DNA from: Acidobacteriota bacterium
GTDB taxonomy: Bacteria; Acidobacteriota; Blastocatellia; Pyrinomonadales; Pyrinomonadaceae
Length of the DNA: 35,222 bases
Direction of reading: 5' to 3'
Assembly (NCBI GenBank): GCA_020200235.1
Contig: JAIVJC010000003.1
Location: forward strand, 1 to 35,222
This document shows, in pieces, positions 1-7,922 of the stretch. Each line of letters begins with the position of its first letter. Within the stretch, counting starts at the first letter, position 1. Below the pieces are notes generated by a model, which was given only the letters and a program-made list of their open reading frames with translations, was not told where the DNA came from and made no database searches. The position numbers and the translations under genes are program-made.

Positions 1-321
1 CCCCGTGAGGCGCGCCAGCTCCTCGATCTGATCGACTCTCCCCGTGCGCTCGACGCCGCGATCGACTTCCTGCAAGCCGACGAGGTCGGGGCGCTCGCGC
101 CTGATCACTTCGGCGACGCGCGGCAGATCGAGTTTCCTGTCCATCCCAACGCCGACGTGGACGTTGTAGCTCATCACGCGCACGGTGCGCGCCCCGCCGC
201 GCGCGGCGACGGGGCTGCCGGCGTAAGGGGTGGCGGCGAGGCAAACCAAGACGACGCAGAGCGTGCAGAAGACGCTGACCACGAATCGCGCTGACGGCGG
301 GCTTGAATGTTGACGATTCAA
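1..321 (-). CDS. Endonuclease/exonuclease/phosphatase (EEP) family protein, secreted, partial
   Basis: Only the N-terminal part lies in the window; the gene runs off the left edge. Translating the minus strand gives the EEP-family opening: a VRVMSYNVHVG strand, then LDLPRVAEVIRRERPD and LVGLQEVDRGVERTG, where the Asn and the LQEVD Glu are the metal-binding residues of the DNase I/sphingomyelinase fold. The chosen TTG start (codon 321-319) gives a signal peptide with Arg residues and the hydrophobic stretch VSVFCTLCVVLVCLAA; a GTG at 282 is possible but would lack the charged n-region. It starts 8 nt after the stop of the acyltransferase gene, so it is probably the last visible member of that operon. 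Substrate cannot be told; a secreted phosphodiesterase is the family-level inference. Confidence 0.75.
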   Translation of the reverse strand, partial: MNRQHSSPPSARFVVSVFCTLCVVLVCLAATPYAGSPVAARGGARTVRVMSYNVHVGVGMDRKLDLPRVAEVIRRERPDLVGLQEVDRGVERTGRVDQIEELARLTG

Positions 322-329
322 AGTTCGGG

Positions 330-1490
330 TTAGACCTTGATGTAAATCTTCTTCCTGTAGAGTATCGCCATCAGGCCCAGCCACAACAGCACGAAGCAGA
401 CGGCGTAGGCGAGCGAGGCGTTGACGGGCGAGAGCCACGACGCGAAGGCGCGCTGGTAGACGAACGTTTGCAGGTTGGCGCCCGCCGTCCCGTCCGTGCG
501 TGTGAAGTTCCACCACTCCTTGATCGTCATCACGCGCGCCATCCAGCCGGTGAGGACGAAGACGGCGAGGGCGTTGACGCCGAAGACGCGGAACGCCAGC
601 GCCCAACGTTTGTAGCCCTTGATGTCGATGAGCCAGTAGCAGACGGCGAGCAGTTGCAGCGCGAGCCCCGCCGTGAACAGCACGTACGAACTCGTCCACA
701 GCGCCTTGTTGATGGGGAAGAAAGGGTTCCAGCACCAGCCCGCGACGGCGCACGCGACCCCGGCGACGAAGAGGGCGGCGACCTTCTCGTAGTCGTCTGC
801 GCGGCGGCGCAGCCAGTGGCCCGCGAGCACGCCGAGCAGCGTCGTCGCGATCGCCGGGAAGGTGCTGAGGATACCTTCGGGGTCGTAAATCTTGCCGCCG
901 CCCTTCCAGATGTGATTGCCCAGCAGTTTCCGATCGACGAACGACGCGATGCTGCCCTCCTTCGACAGGTCGCCGACGGCGTAGCCCGGCGTCGCGACCT
1001 TCGTCAGCACGACGCAGTACGCGACGAGCAGCACGGCGGCGACGAAAGCCTGCGTGCGCCAACGCGTGTTGATGAAGATCAGAGCGGTCACGAGGTAGCA
1101 CACACTGATGCGCGCGAGCACGCCGGTCAGGCGGATGGACGAGAGGTTGAAATAGGGGAAGCCCGCGAGGAAGAGACCGAGCGCGTAAATCAGGACGCTC
1201 CGCCGCGCGATCTTCAGGTAGAGATCACGCTTCGAGCCGCCCCGTTCGACGCGGCGACCGAGCGCGAGCGTGATCGAGACGCCGACGATGAAGAGGAAGA
1301 ACGGGAAGACGAGATCGGTCGGCGTCCAGCCGTGCCACTGAGCGTGCTCTAACGGCCAGTAGATGTGGCTCCACGTGCCGGGGTTGTTGACGAGGATCAT
1401 CCCGGCGATGGTGATGCCGCGGAACACGTCGAGCGAGAGCAGCCGATCCGTCCCCTTCACGCCGCCCTCTTCAGTGTTCGATTCGTTCAT
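330..1490 (-). CDS. HGSNAT/NagX-like membrane acyltransferase (DUF5009-type)
   Basis: A 386-residue polytopic membrane protein with about ten hydrophobic segments. Family signatures are LDVFRGITIAGMILVNNPG near residues 20-37 and, in the next loop, HAQWHGWTPTDLVFPFF (residues 49-65), typical of bacterial homologues of heparan-alpha-glucosaminide N-acetyltransferase. His-49 in the HAxWxG loop is the likely acetyl-carrying residue by analogy with the human enzyme. The family moves acetyl groups across the membrane to amino sugars. The ATG at 1490 is preceded by GGGGAG at a 9-nt spacing. It follows the GH20 gene by 51 nt and precedes the EEP gene by 8 nt, so the three look co-transcribed; the context suggests handling of N-acetylglucosamine released outside the cell. 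Function is inferred from family and neighbours. Confidence 0.85.
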   Translation of the reverse strand: MNESNTEEGGVKGTDRLLSLDVFRGITIAGMILVNNPGTWSHIYWPLEHAQWHGWTPTDLVFPFFLFIVGVSITLALGRRVERGGSKRDLYLKIARRSVLIYALGLFLAGFPYFNLSSIRLTGVLARISVCYLVTALIFINTRWRTQAFVAAVLLVAYCVVLTKVATPGYAVGDLSKEGSIASFVDRKLLGNHIWKGGGKIYDPEGILSTFPAIATTLLGVLAGHWLRRRADDYEKVAALFVAGVACAVAGWCWNPFFPINKALWTSSYVLFTAGLALQLLAVCYWLIDIKGYKRWALAFRVFGVNALAVFVLTGWMARVMTIKEWWNFTRTDGTAGANLQTFVYQRAFASWLSPVNASLAYAVCFVLLWLGLMAILYRKKIYIKV

Positions 1491-1541
1491 CGTCAGGAGC
1501 TCCCCGCGCGCCCTTCGGAAGGGTCTGCGGCGCGTCAGGCG

Positions 1542-3600
1542 TCAGGGCTGCGGGCGAGAGCCGAGACCGAACTCTTCGGGGCTGGGCAGCGTCGAGTTGG
1601 CGTTGTAGGAGCGCATCGCCTCCTCGACCGCCGCGCTCTTGGCGAGCCACACGCCGACGGCGCGGTCGTAGCGCGCGAGGACGCTCGCCAGCCAGTAGGG
1701 TCGGTTCTCGGCGAGCCAACGCTCGCGGTAGCCCTCGCGCAGGAGCGAGAGCTCCTCAGCCATCTCGCGCAAGTTGTTGTAGATCGCGCCGTGGTAGCGG
1801 CGCAGGCGACCGACGCGCACGCGGTCGCCGAGGTTGAGGTACGCCGCCCAGTAGTCGCGGCTGAACTGCTCGACGACCTCCGTGCGCCGCCCCAGGTGAT
1901 CGAAGCGGCGCGCGGCGAAGATCATCGCCGGGATCATCGCCCGGTTGCGGCGCGCGCGACCGCCGTCGCGCCTGAGCGTCTCTTCCACGCCCTCGACCAG
2001 CAGGCGCATCTGCTTCATCTTGTCAGCCGACTTGCGCGCCTGCGTCTGGAAGGCGGCGGTGAAGGGCTCCTGCCAGAAGAGCGCGTCGGTGGTGCCGACG
2101 CCGAGCAGGGTGTTGACGCTCCCCAGCGAGCGCATCGAGCGGACGAACGTGTCGCCGCCGGCGCGGAAGAACGCCCAGTCGAAGTCGCGCTCGAAGCGCG
2201 CGGTGTCCAACTGCCCCTGCTGCCAAGACGCCGCCGCGCCTAAGATCACGCCGTACCACGCGGACTCGAACAGCGACTCGCCGTCGTCGTCCCACTGCGT
2301 GTTCATCATCCCCAGAGCATTCGCCTCCTGACCGTCGCGGACGAAGTTGACGATGTTCTTGACCGCCGTGTCGTTGTTGGGGAAGATCTGGTTCCAGGTC
2401 TGCACGCCGGGGCAGACGAACTGATCGAGCCCGGCGTCTTTGAACGGCTTGATGCGCGGCTTGAAGTCGTCCCTGCCGCCGTAAGCCCAGTTCATCACGA
2501 TCATCTCTTTCGGCACCTCGCCGATCAGATCGGGGTGGCTCAGGGCGATGTCACCCCAGAACATCAGGCGGCGGTTGTAGGGCTTGAGCACTTCCTGCAC
2601 GCGGCGCAGGTGCCCGAAGTAAACCGCGCCCACGCCCTTGGCGCGCACCTGCTCGCGGCTCTGCCCCTCGCCCAGCTCGAACGTCTCGTCCTCGCCGACG
2701 TGGAAGAAGCGGCCGGGGAAGAGATCGTTTAACTCTTTGTACCAGTCGGCGACGAGCTTGTAAGTCTCCTCCTGCTGCGGCGAGAGCACGTCGCCGTAAG
2801 GGGCTTCGGCGAGCGGCGCGTAACGTTCCAAGCTCAGAACCTTGTGCAGGTGCCCGAAGGTCTGCTGCTGCGGCACCAGCTCGATGTGATAGCGGCGCGC
2901 GTAAGCCGCGAGCTCGCGAATCTCTGCGGGCGTGAGCGCGCCGCCCTCGGGTCCCAAAAGCGGGTGCGACGCGAAGCGCACGATGTTCTCCATGTTGAAG
3001 GAGTGCATGTTGAGCTTGAACGCCGCCTCGGTTCTAAGCTGCCGCTTGACGTACTCCATCGTGGGCACGGGACCGCGGTTGATGTCGTCGAACATCGCGC
3101 GCCAGCGCATCTGCGGGTAATCGACGACGCGGACGCCGGGGACGAACGCCGACGCGCCCTCGCCCGCCACGAGTTGCTTCAAGGTCTGCACGCCGTAGAA
3201 CGTCCCGGCGGGCGTGCGACCGGCGACGACGATCTCGCGCTGGCTCACGCTCAGCACGTAGCCCTCCTCGTTCAGGTTCGACGGGGCTTCGACGCCTCCG
3301 CAGGGTGAGGCTCGCCGCGTCCTTCATGTCGTCGATGAAGTCCTGCGCGGCGAAGCGGTCGTCTTCCGAGCGCGGGTCGGCGAGCGCGACCCGCACGTCG
3401 CGCGTGAGCGCGAAGCGCGCGCCGGTCTGCGTCAACTGCCTCGGCGCGGGGACGACGTGGACGGCGTCCGCCGCCTGAGTCGTCGGCGCGGTCGCGGATT
3501 GCGCGGACGCGGTCTGCGCGAGCGCGGCGCAGATCAGTAGAATGGCGGCGGGGATCGCGGACAGACGCCGCGCGAGGCTTCGTGATAAAGTTATTGACAT
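1542..3600 (-). CDS. GH20 beta-N-acetylhexosaminidase, secreted, reading frame broken near 3300
   Basis: Two frames make up this gene. The upstream frame (from ATG 3600) encodes a signal peptide ending near ASAQ and the start of the GH20 N-terminal domain (VHVVPAPRQL, then RFAAQDFIDDMKDAASLTL). The downstream frame (to 1542) carries NLNEEGYVLSVSQ, the GTFYGVQTLKQL segment and the whole catalytic barrel: MRWRAMFDDINRGPVPTMEY, NMHSFNMENI, HIELVPQQQTFGHL and the catalytic Asp-Glu pair in FFHVGEDETF (about nt 2685-2690). The frame changes between roughly 3275 and 3310. About twenty residues of the N-terminal domain that homologues usually have between these blocks also seem absent. Known family role: removal of terminal N-acetylhexosamine from glycans. 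A mutation or an assembly error are both possible. The downstream piece alone would lack a signal peptide. Confidence 0.85.
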
Positions 3601-3794
3601 GATCCGGGTAACCGGGGTGATGCGCTAGCTCTCCCGCGTCTGCGTCGGCGCGCGGGAAGCGGGGTCCAGAGTTCACGCCTCAGCGTGTTTCGCTTCGGAG
3701 AGCCTGAAGGCTGACCTCTGAGCCTGAGATCGTCGGGCAATCAGTGCTTTTACCCGAAACGTTCGTGGATGGCAACAGCGCGGCGCGCGCGCCG

Positions 3795-3800
3795 AAGGAG
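3795..3800 (+). promoter_or_regulatory. Ribosome binding site deciding a TTG start
   Basis: AAGGAG stands 8 nt before the TTG at 3809, ideal spacing. The first ATG in frame (3818) would have a 17-nt spacing, so TTG is the better start for the SIS-domain gene. Confidence 0.7.
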
Positions 3801-3808
3801 CTTGAGAG

Positions 3809-4846
3809 TTGTCGCTGATGTTGCAGGAGATCGCGGAGCAGCCCGCCGCCCTGCGCAAGACCATCGCGGAAGAGGGCGCGAAGGTGGCGCGGCTCGGGAA
3901 ATTCCTGCGCGCGCGCGGCATCGATCTGATCGTGCTCGTCGCGCGCGGCTCCAGCGACAACGCCGCGCTGTTCGGTCGCTACCTGCTGGAGATCAAGACC
4001 GGCATCCCCGTCTCGCTCTCCGCGCCGTCCGTCCACACGCTCTACCGCGCGCGCCTCGACCTCTCGCGCGCGCTCGTCGTCGGCGTCTCGCAGTCGGGCG
4101 AGGGCGAGGACATCAACCTGGTGCTCGAGAACGCGCGGGCGGGCGGGGCTTACACGGTCGGCATCACGAACGAGATCGACTCGGCGATGACCGGCGTCGT
4201 CGAAGAGACGCTCTTGACGCACGGCGGGCGGGAACGCTCCGTGGCGGCGACTAAGACTTTCACGGGGCAGATGCTCCACTTCTACATGCTCGCCTCCGCG
4301 CTCGCCGAAAGCGAGGCGGACAGGATCGACTACGCGCCCATCCCCGACTGGGCTGAGCGCGCGCTGGAGCTGCAGGGCGCGGTCGCGGAGATGGTCGAGC
4401 GCTACGTCTTCATGGAGAACTGCGTCGTGGTGGGGCGCGGGCTGCTCTACGCCAACGCCTACGAGATGGCGCTCAAGCTGATGGAGACCTGCTACGTCGT
4501 CGCCGAAAGGTTCTCCTCCGCCGACTTCCTGCACGGACCGCTCGCGATGGTCGAGCGCCACTTCCCCGTCTTCCTCTTCGCGCAGCCCGGCGTGACGCGC
4601 GAGGCGACGCGCGCGCTCGTCTCGCGCCTGCGGGAGCTGCGCGCCGACACGCTCGCCATCACGGACGACGAGCGCGTCGCGTCCTCCTGCACGCGCGCCC
4701 TCGTCATGCCCGCCGGGCTCGGCGAGCTGCTCGCGCCCATCCCCTACATCATCCCCGCGCAGCTCTTCGCCGCCCTCCTCGCCTCGGCCAAGGGGCTCGA
4801 CCCTGACGCCCCCCGCTCGCTCTCCAAAGTGACGCGGACGCTCTAA
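3809..4846 (+). CDS. SIS-domain sugar-phosphate isomerase/deaminase (NagB-II/GlmS-C type)
   Basis: A 345-residue cytoplasmic protein made of two SIS domains and no glutamine amidotransferase domain. The first (about 25-165) has IVLVARGSSDNAA and ALVVGVSQSGEGEDI, the phosphosugar-binding Ser-rich loops. The second (about 185-335) has VVVGRGLLYANAYEMALKL and the catalytic-region block AERFSSADFLHGPLAMVE, equivalent to the KHGP region of GlmS. This architecture is that of the alternative glucosamine-6-phosphate deaminases (NagB-II) and AgaS-like enzymes, which turn amino-sugar phosphates into ketose phosphates. It is divergent from the GH20/acyltransferase genes, which supports a role in amino-sugar catabolism. 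No nagA or kinase is visible. The precise substrate is not shown by the sequence. Confidence 0.85.
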   Translation: MSLMLQEIAEQPAALRKTIAEEGAKVARLGKFLRARGIDLIVLVARGSSDNAALFGRYLLEIKTGIPVSLSAPSVHTLYRARLDLSRALVVGVSQSGEGEDINLVLENARAGGAYTVGITNEIDSAMTGVVEETLLTHGGRERSVAATKTFTGQMLHFYMLASALAESEADRIDYAPIPDWAERALELQGAVAEMVERYVFMENCVVVGRGLLYANAYEMALKLMETCYVVAERFSSADFLHGPLAMVERHFPVFLFAQPGVTREATRALVSRLRELRADTLAITDDERVASSCTRALVMPAGLGELLAPIPYIIPAQLFAALLASAKGLDPDAPRSLSKVTRTL

Positions 4847-4854
4847 GAGAAAAA

Positions 4855-4892
4855 AAACCGCGCGCGAGATGTCCCTGACTCGCGCGCGGTTT
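4855..4892. terminator. Bidirectional rho-independent terminator
   Basis: A perfect 14-bp inverted repeat: AAACCGCGCGCGAG at 4855-4868 and CTCGCGCGCGGTTT at 4879-4892 around a 10-nt loop. It starts with an A-run (4851-4857) and ends in TTT, so it can serve both the plus-strand SIS gene (stop 4846) and the convergent protease gene (stop 4920). Confidence 0.85.
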
Positions 4893-4919
4893 AATTCATA
4901 AAGCTCTTTTTAGCCTGGC

Positions 4920-6335
4920 TCACGGCGCGGTGCGTAACCACACGTCCCACGCCCAACGCCCGGTGCGGGCGTGCCCGGCGTCTTCCACCCGCGCCCGGTA
5001 ACGGAACCAATTCCCGCGCTTATCCCGCCGCCTCGATTCTTTGTAATCGAGCCCGATGGAATCAACGTCTAGAGACCCTAGGGTGAATAGCTCGCTCGGC
5101 TCCGAGACGCCGTTGTGATTCACGTCCTGCCACAGGCGCAAGCTAGCGAAAACCGTATCCCGGCTGTCGATCACGCCGTCGGCGTTACCGCCGTTCTCAG
5201 TCTTGTCGAACTCCGCCAGCGCGAGGAATCCGTTCGGGACGACGGAAGCGGGCTGTGGCGTCTTATCGCCGAATAGTTCCGCGCCGCTGTCTATTCCGCC
5301 GTTTCCGTTGCGGTCGAGAGCGAGCCAAGCGTCGTCCGTGTGAGCCTCCGTCCAAGCGGTGCGGACAGGGATGCCGGTGGCATCGCGGTCGAAGACGACG
5401 CCGTGAGCCGCGTCCGTCAGGCGGAAGCCATCGCCGCTCACGTCGACGAGAACGGGCGTGCCGCAGCTGCCGCCGACGCACCACGCGCCGCCGTTGTTCA
5501 TGCACGACGCGCACGCCGGGTCGTAATCTTTATTAACCTCCATCCCCTGGCAGTAGCACCCCGCGTGAAACCAGTAGCCCCCACGCCCCTCGCAATAGGA
5601 CTGTTGTACTGCTTCGTCAGGGCAGGACGGCGGTGTCGGACTAGGTGGCGGCGGATCAAATTGCGCGTTAACATTGTCGAGGTCACATGCCGGGATTTCT
5701 ATTGGATAATTACCACCTTGATCATTTGTTTCACAATAACCGTTCATCACGGTCGCACCGTCAGTTTGACCACAATAGTTTGATGAGCCATCGGGATTAG
5801 TAGGCACTGGTGCTTCATCCAAACCCATAGTGTGCCCAATTTCGTGTAAAGCAATTTTCCTGAAGATGGTGTCATAACCAGAAGCATTACTGTTATAAAT
5901 CGGAGCGCCGCCAGGCGTTCTTCCTTGCGTATAAAAAGTGATGGTTGCAGACTGAATTGAATCATATACCGCGCCGTATCTTACTACGGTATCTGTGTGT
6001 GCAGCATTGCTACCACTTGAAGTTCCATTTTGGAAAGAAAGCGTAGCCGCGCCCGATGGTGGTGGTTGATCTGTAACGAATCTGACTCTTGAATTGTTGC
6101 TGCCGTTCGCGGTGTCCCATGAGTTGAGTGCTTGTGTAATCTGCCTTATTTGTTCAGGATCAGTAATATTCCCGAAGTTCACATATACCGTCGTTTCTGA
6201 TTCCCAATGTTCTTTTTCTGTTGTTGAGCACTGAGCAGTTGACCTCAAAGGAATGCTGCTCAGTGCCATTAGTAGAATACTCAATACTGCTAAGATAGAG
6301 TGCCTAGGGGTATTGAATGAAGAGAGCTTGTTCAT
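4920..6335 (-). CDS. Secreted metzincin-like metalloprotease with C-terminal Cys-rich and EF-hand-like regions
   Basis: A 471-residue protein. Residues 1-35 are a signal peptide ([17 protein letters not shown]). Residues 40-225 form a protease domain with [11 protein letters not shown] at 164-174; His164, Glu165 and His168 match the metzincin zinc motif HExxHxxGxxH/D, but the third-ligand position is Glu174. A possible Met-turn is TVMNGYC (195-201). A proline linker (PPPPSPTPP, 228-236) leads to a cysteine-rich stretch and then calcium-loop motifs [24 protein letters not shown] and [13 protein letters not shown]. The start is the ATG at 6335, with AAGGGG 8 nt upstream; it overlaps the stop of the preceding gene in ATGA. 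The 5' half is visibly AT-richer than the 3' half, and the change falls at the linker. Zinc dependence is inferred. Confidence 0.8.
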   Translation of the reverse strand: MNKLSSFNTPRHSILAVLSILLMALSSIPLRSTAQCSTTEKEHWESETTVYVNFGNITDPEQIRQITQALNSWDTANGSNNSRVRFVTDQPPPSGAATLSFQNGTSSGSNAAHTDTVVRYGAVYDSIQSATITFYTQGRTPGGAPIYNSNASGYDTIFRKIALHEIGHTMGLDEAPVPTNPDGSSNYCGQTDGATVMNGYCETNDQGGNYPIEIPACDLDNVNAQFDPPPPSPTPPSCPDEAVQQSYCEGRGGYWFHAGCYCQGMEVNKDYDPACASCMNNGGAWCVGGSCGTPVLVDVSGDGFRLTDAAHGVVFDRDATGIPVRTAWTEAHTDDAWLALDRNGNGGIDSGAELFGDKTPQPASVVPNGFLALAEFDKTENGGNADGVIDSRDTVFASLRLWQDVNHNGVSEPSELFTLGSLDVDSIGLDYKESRRRDKRGNWFRYRARVEDAGHARTGRWAWDVWLRTAP

Positions 6336-7111
6336 TTCGCATTCCCCTTTTCGCGCTCCACGCAACTACTTATTGAAGCTGCTCGTACTTTAACCAAGAA
6401 AGACTCTGCATTCTCGTTCTCCAGCTCATTTTCAGCATAAAGATGTTCCTTCGTAGATTTGTTTATTTTACTAACTTGCACTTGGAAGCTGCTCGTGCTA
6501 CTAAGAGTTTTATATGCCCCTGTCTGCGGTATGAATCGGAGAAAAAGTACGTAACGGTTACCTATCTTGAAAAGCTGGAAAGCATCATCAATGGCTTCAA
6601 CAGTCCGACCGTTAAGCTTAATCTTCCCTCCGGGTCGGGTGACACTGATCTCGGTCTTAAGTGCTATATGAGCTGTGGGATTGTCCTTTATCACCTCCTC
6701 GACAGCCACGTAGTAATCCGTGAAGATATAATCCTCATTTTCAGTTAACTGAGAGGACTTACCCGTCACCTCTCCCATAACTACAGCGTCTGCATGGCAC
6801 GCTATGCTTTGTAGGAATTTATCGAGACCAATTGAGGGCTCGTTAACATCCCCACCGGGAGTTCCTACATGTCTCCTCAACTTTACGTCACCTATTTTTT
6901 GCGTAAGATCATGCAATTTCTTACCGGTCTCATATTCTTTATAGAGCTTTCCATGTTCCCTTTGCTTTTCAGACATTGTCCCTTCTTTTATCGGCGTTGC
7001 CTCTTCCTGTGTTAAGGAGTGCTTCTGGTTTTGCATCGCCGCTAGTGTGGTTACAAGTAACACTACGATAACCGCGCACAGCACCATAGGGTTTTTCATG
7101 CGTTTCGTCAT
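6332..7111 (-). CDS. Secreted protein of unknown function, coupled to the protease gene
   Basis: A 259-residue protein that I cannot assign to a named family. An N-terminal hydrophobic segment ([17 protein letters not shown]) suggests a signal peptide or membrane anchor. A charged, helix-prone stretch follows (about 30-80). A beta-rich region begins with [16 protein letters not shown] and includes [15 protein letters not shown] and [13 protein letters not shown]; similar ADAVVxGxVTGK domains occur in acidobacterial exported proteins. The ATG has GGTGGAGG upstream. Its TGA overlaps the ATG of the protease gene by 4 nt, so the two are almost certainly co-translated. The gene is AT-rich compared with the window. 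A role as partner, chaperone or inhibitor of the protease is a guess from coupling alone. Confidence 0.7.
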   Translation of the reverse strand: MTKRMKNPMVLCAVIVVLLVTTLAAMQNQKHSLTQEEATPIKEGTMSEKQREHGKLYKEYETGKKLHDLTQKIGDVKLRRHVGTPGGDVNEPSIGLDKFLQSIACHADAVVMGEVTGKSSQLTENEDYIFTDYYVAVEEVIKDNPTAHIALKTEISVTRPGGKIKLNGRTVEAIDDAFQLFKIGNRYVLFLRFIPQTGAYKTLSSTSSFQVQVSKINKSTKEHLYAENELENENAESFLVKVRAASISSCVEREKGNAK

Positions 7112-7411
7112 GGCTAAACCTCCACCCGGATGTACTTAGACAAGCTATCAACAGCACACTTTGATGCTTAATAACGTGAAGTTAAGTTGATAAAACCCGT
7201 GAGGATTTGCTCAACACATCATGCTGTACCGCCGAGATTAGCCCTCTTAGAGAGGACCGTCAAGAAGGATTATAGTTGTGCGCGTAACGAGCAGACATCA
7301 AGTACGACTCACGTAATCTGAACCTATAAGGGTCGGGTAGGAGGATGAAGGCTTTGATACACTGATTAAGCAGCTCACTCTCGAAGGCCACGCGGACACT
7401 CCAACGGTGGC
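7112..7411. other. AT-richer intergenic stretch without a gene
   Basis: Three hundred bases between the AT-rich secreted pair and the CBS gene. I see only short open frames, for example an ATG with a good GGAGG at about 7341 that stops after six codons. It must hold the promoter of the 6332-7111 gene, but I could not pick convincing hexamers. Its composition resembles the island to its left. Confidence 0.5.
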
Positions 7412-7837
7412 TTAGTGCTGGATGTACTCGTGCAGGAGGCGCAGCTCGTCGCCCTGCTCGCCGAGTTCGACGCGCATGAGGTCGCGGATCGAGAGCATCC
7501 CGACCCAGCGCGCGCCGCGCACCACCGGCAGGTGGCGCGTGCCGAACTGCTCCATCCGCTCCAGAGCCTGGTGCGGCGTGTCGCCGCAGTCGATGACCAC
7601 GTCGATCGCGCTCATCACGGCGCTGATGGGGACTCGGGCTGGATCGTCCCTCTTCAAGACGACGCGGCGCAGCAGGTCGCGCTCCGAAAAGATTCCGCGC
7701 AGACGCCCCTCGGCGTCGAGCACGCAGACCGCCCCGACGTTGCGCTCGGTCATGTACTCCGCCGCGTCGAAAGCCGTCGCCGTGTCGCGCACGAAGAAAG
7801 GCTCGCGGTCGCGAATCACGTCGCCGATTGTGACCAT
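7412..7837 (-). CDS. CBS-pair domain protein
   Basis: A 141-residue cytoplasmic protein that is little more than two CBS motifs forming a Bateman module. The first (about 5-62) includes VRDTATAFDAAEYMTERNVGA and GRLRGIFSERDLLRRVV. The second (about 72-130) includes DTPHQALERMEQFGTRHLPVV and VGMLSIRDLMRVEL. In both, the final strand-helix ends in the S-x-R-D block that usually contacts the phosphates of a bound nucleotide. Such stand-alone proteins sense adenosine nucleotides or modulate a partner enzyme; the partner is not identifiable here. The gene stands between an AT-rich island and the secreted repeat-protein gene, with 85 nt to the latter. Confidence 0.9.
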   Translation of the reverse strand: MVTIGDVIRDREPFFVRDTATAFDAAEYMTERNVGAVCVLDAEGRLRGIFSERDLLRRVVLKRDDPARVPISAVMSAIDVVIDCGDTPHQALERMEQFGTRHLPVVRGARWVGMLSIRDLMRVELGEQGDELRLLHEYIQH

Positions 7838-7922
7838 CGCCCCACCCCCGCTTCTGTGTCTGGTGAAAACCGATCCGGCGGTGAGAGTTGTAATTCTTTA
7901 CGGCGGGAATTTCAAGACCCAA

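Noticed and set aside
303-1352. 349-codon plus-strand open frame opposite the membrane acyltransferase
   Set aside because: Highly charged nonsense; the minus-strand product has clear HGSNAT motifs.
6443-6748. 101-codon plus-strand open frame within the AT-rich island
   Set aside because: Antisense of the coupled secreted gene, no Shine-Dalgarno and no recognisable domain.
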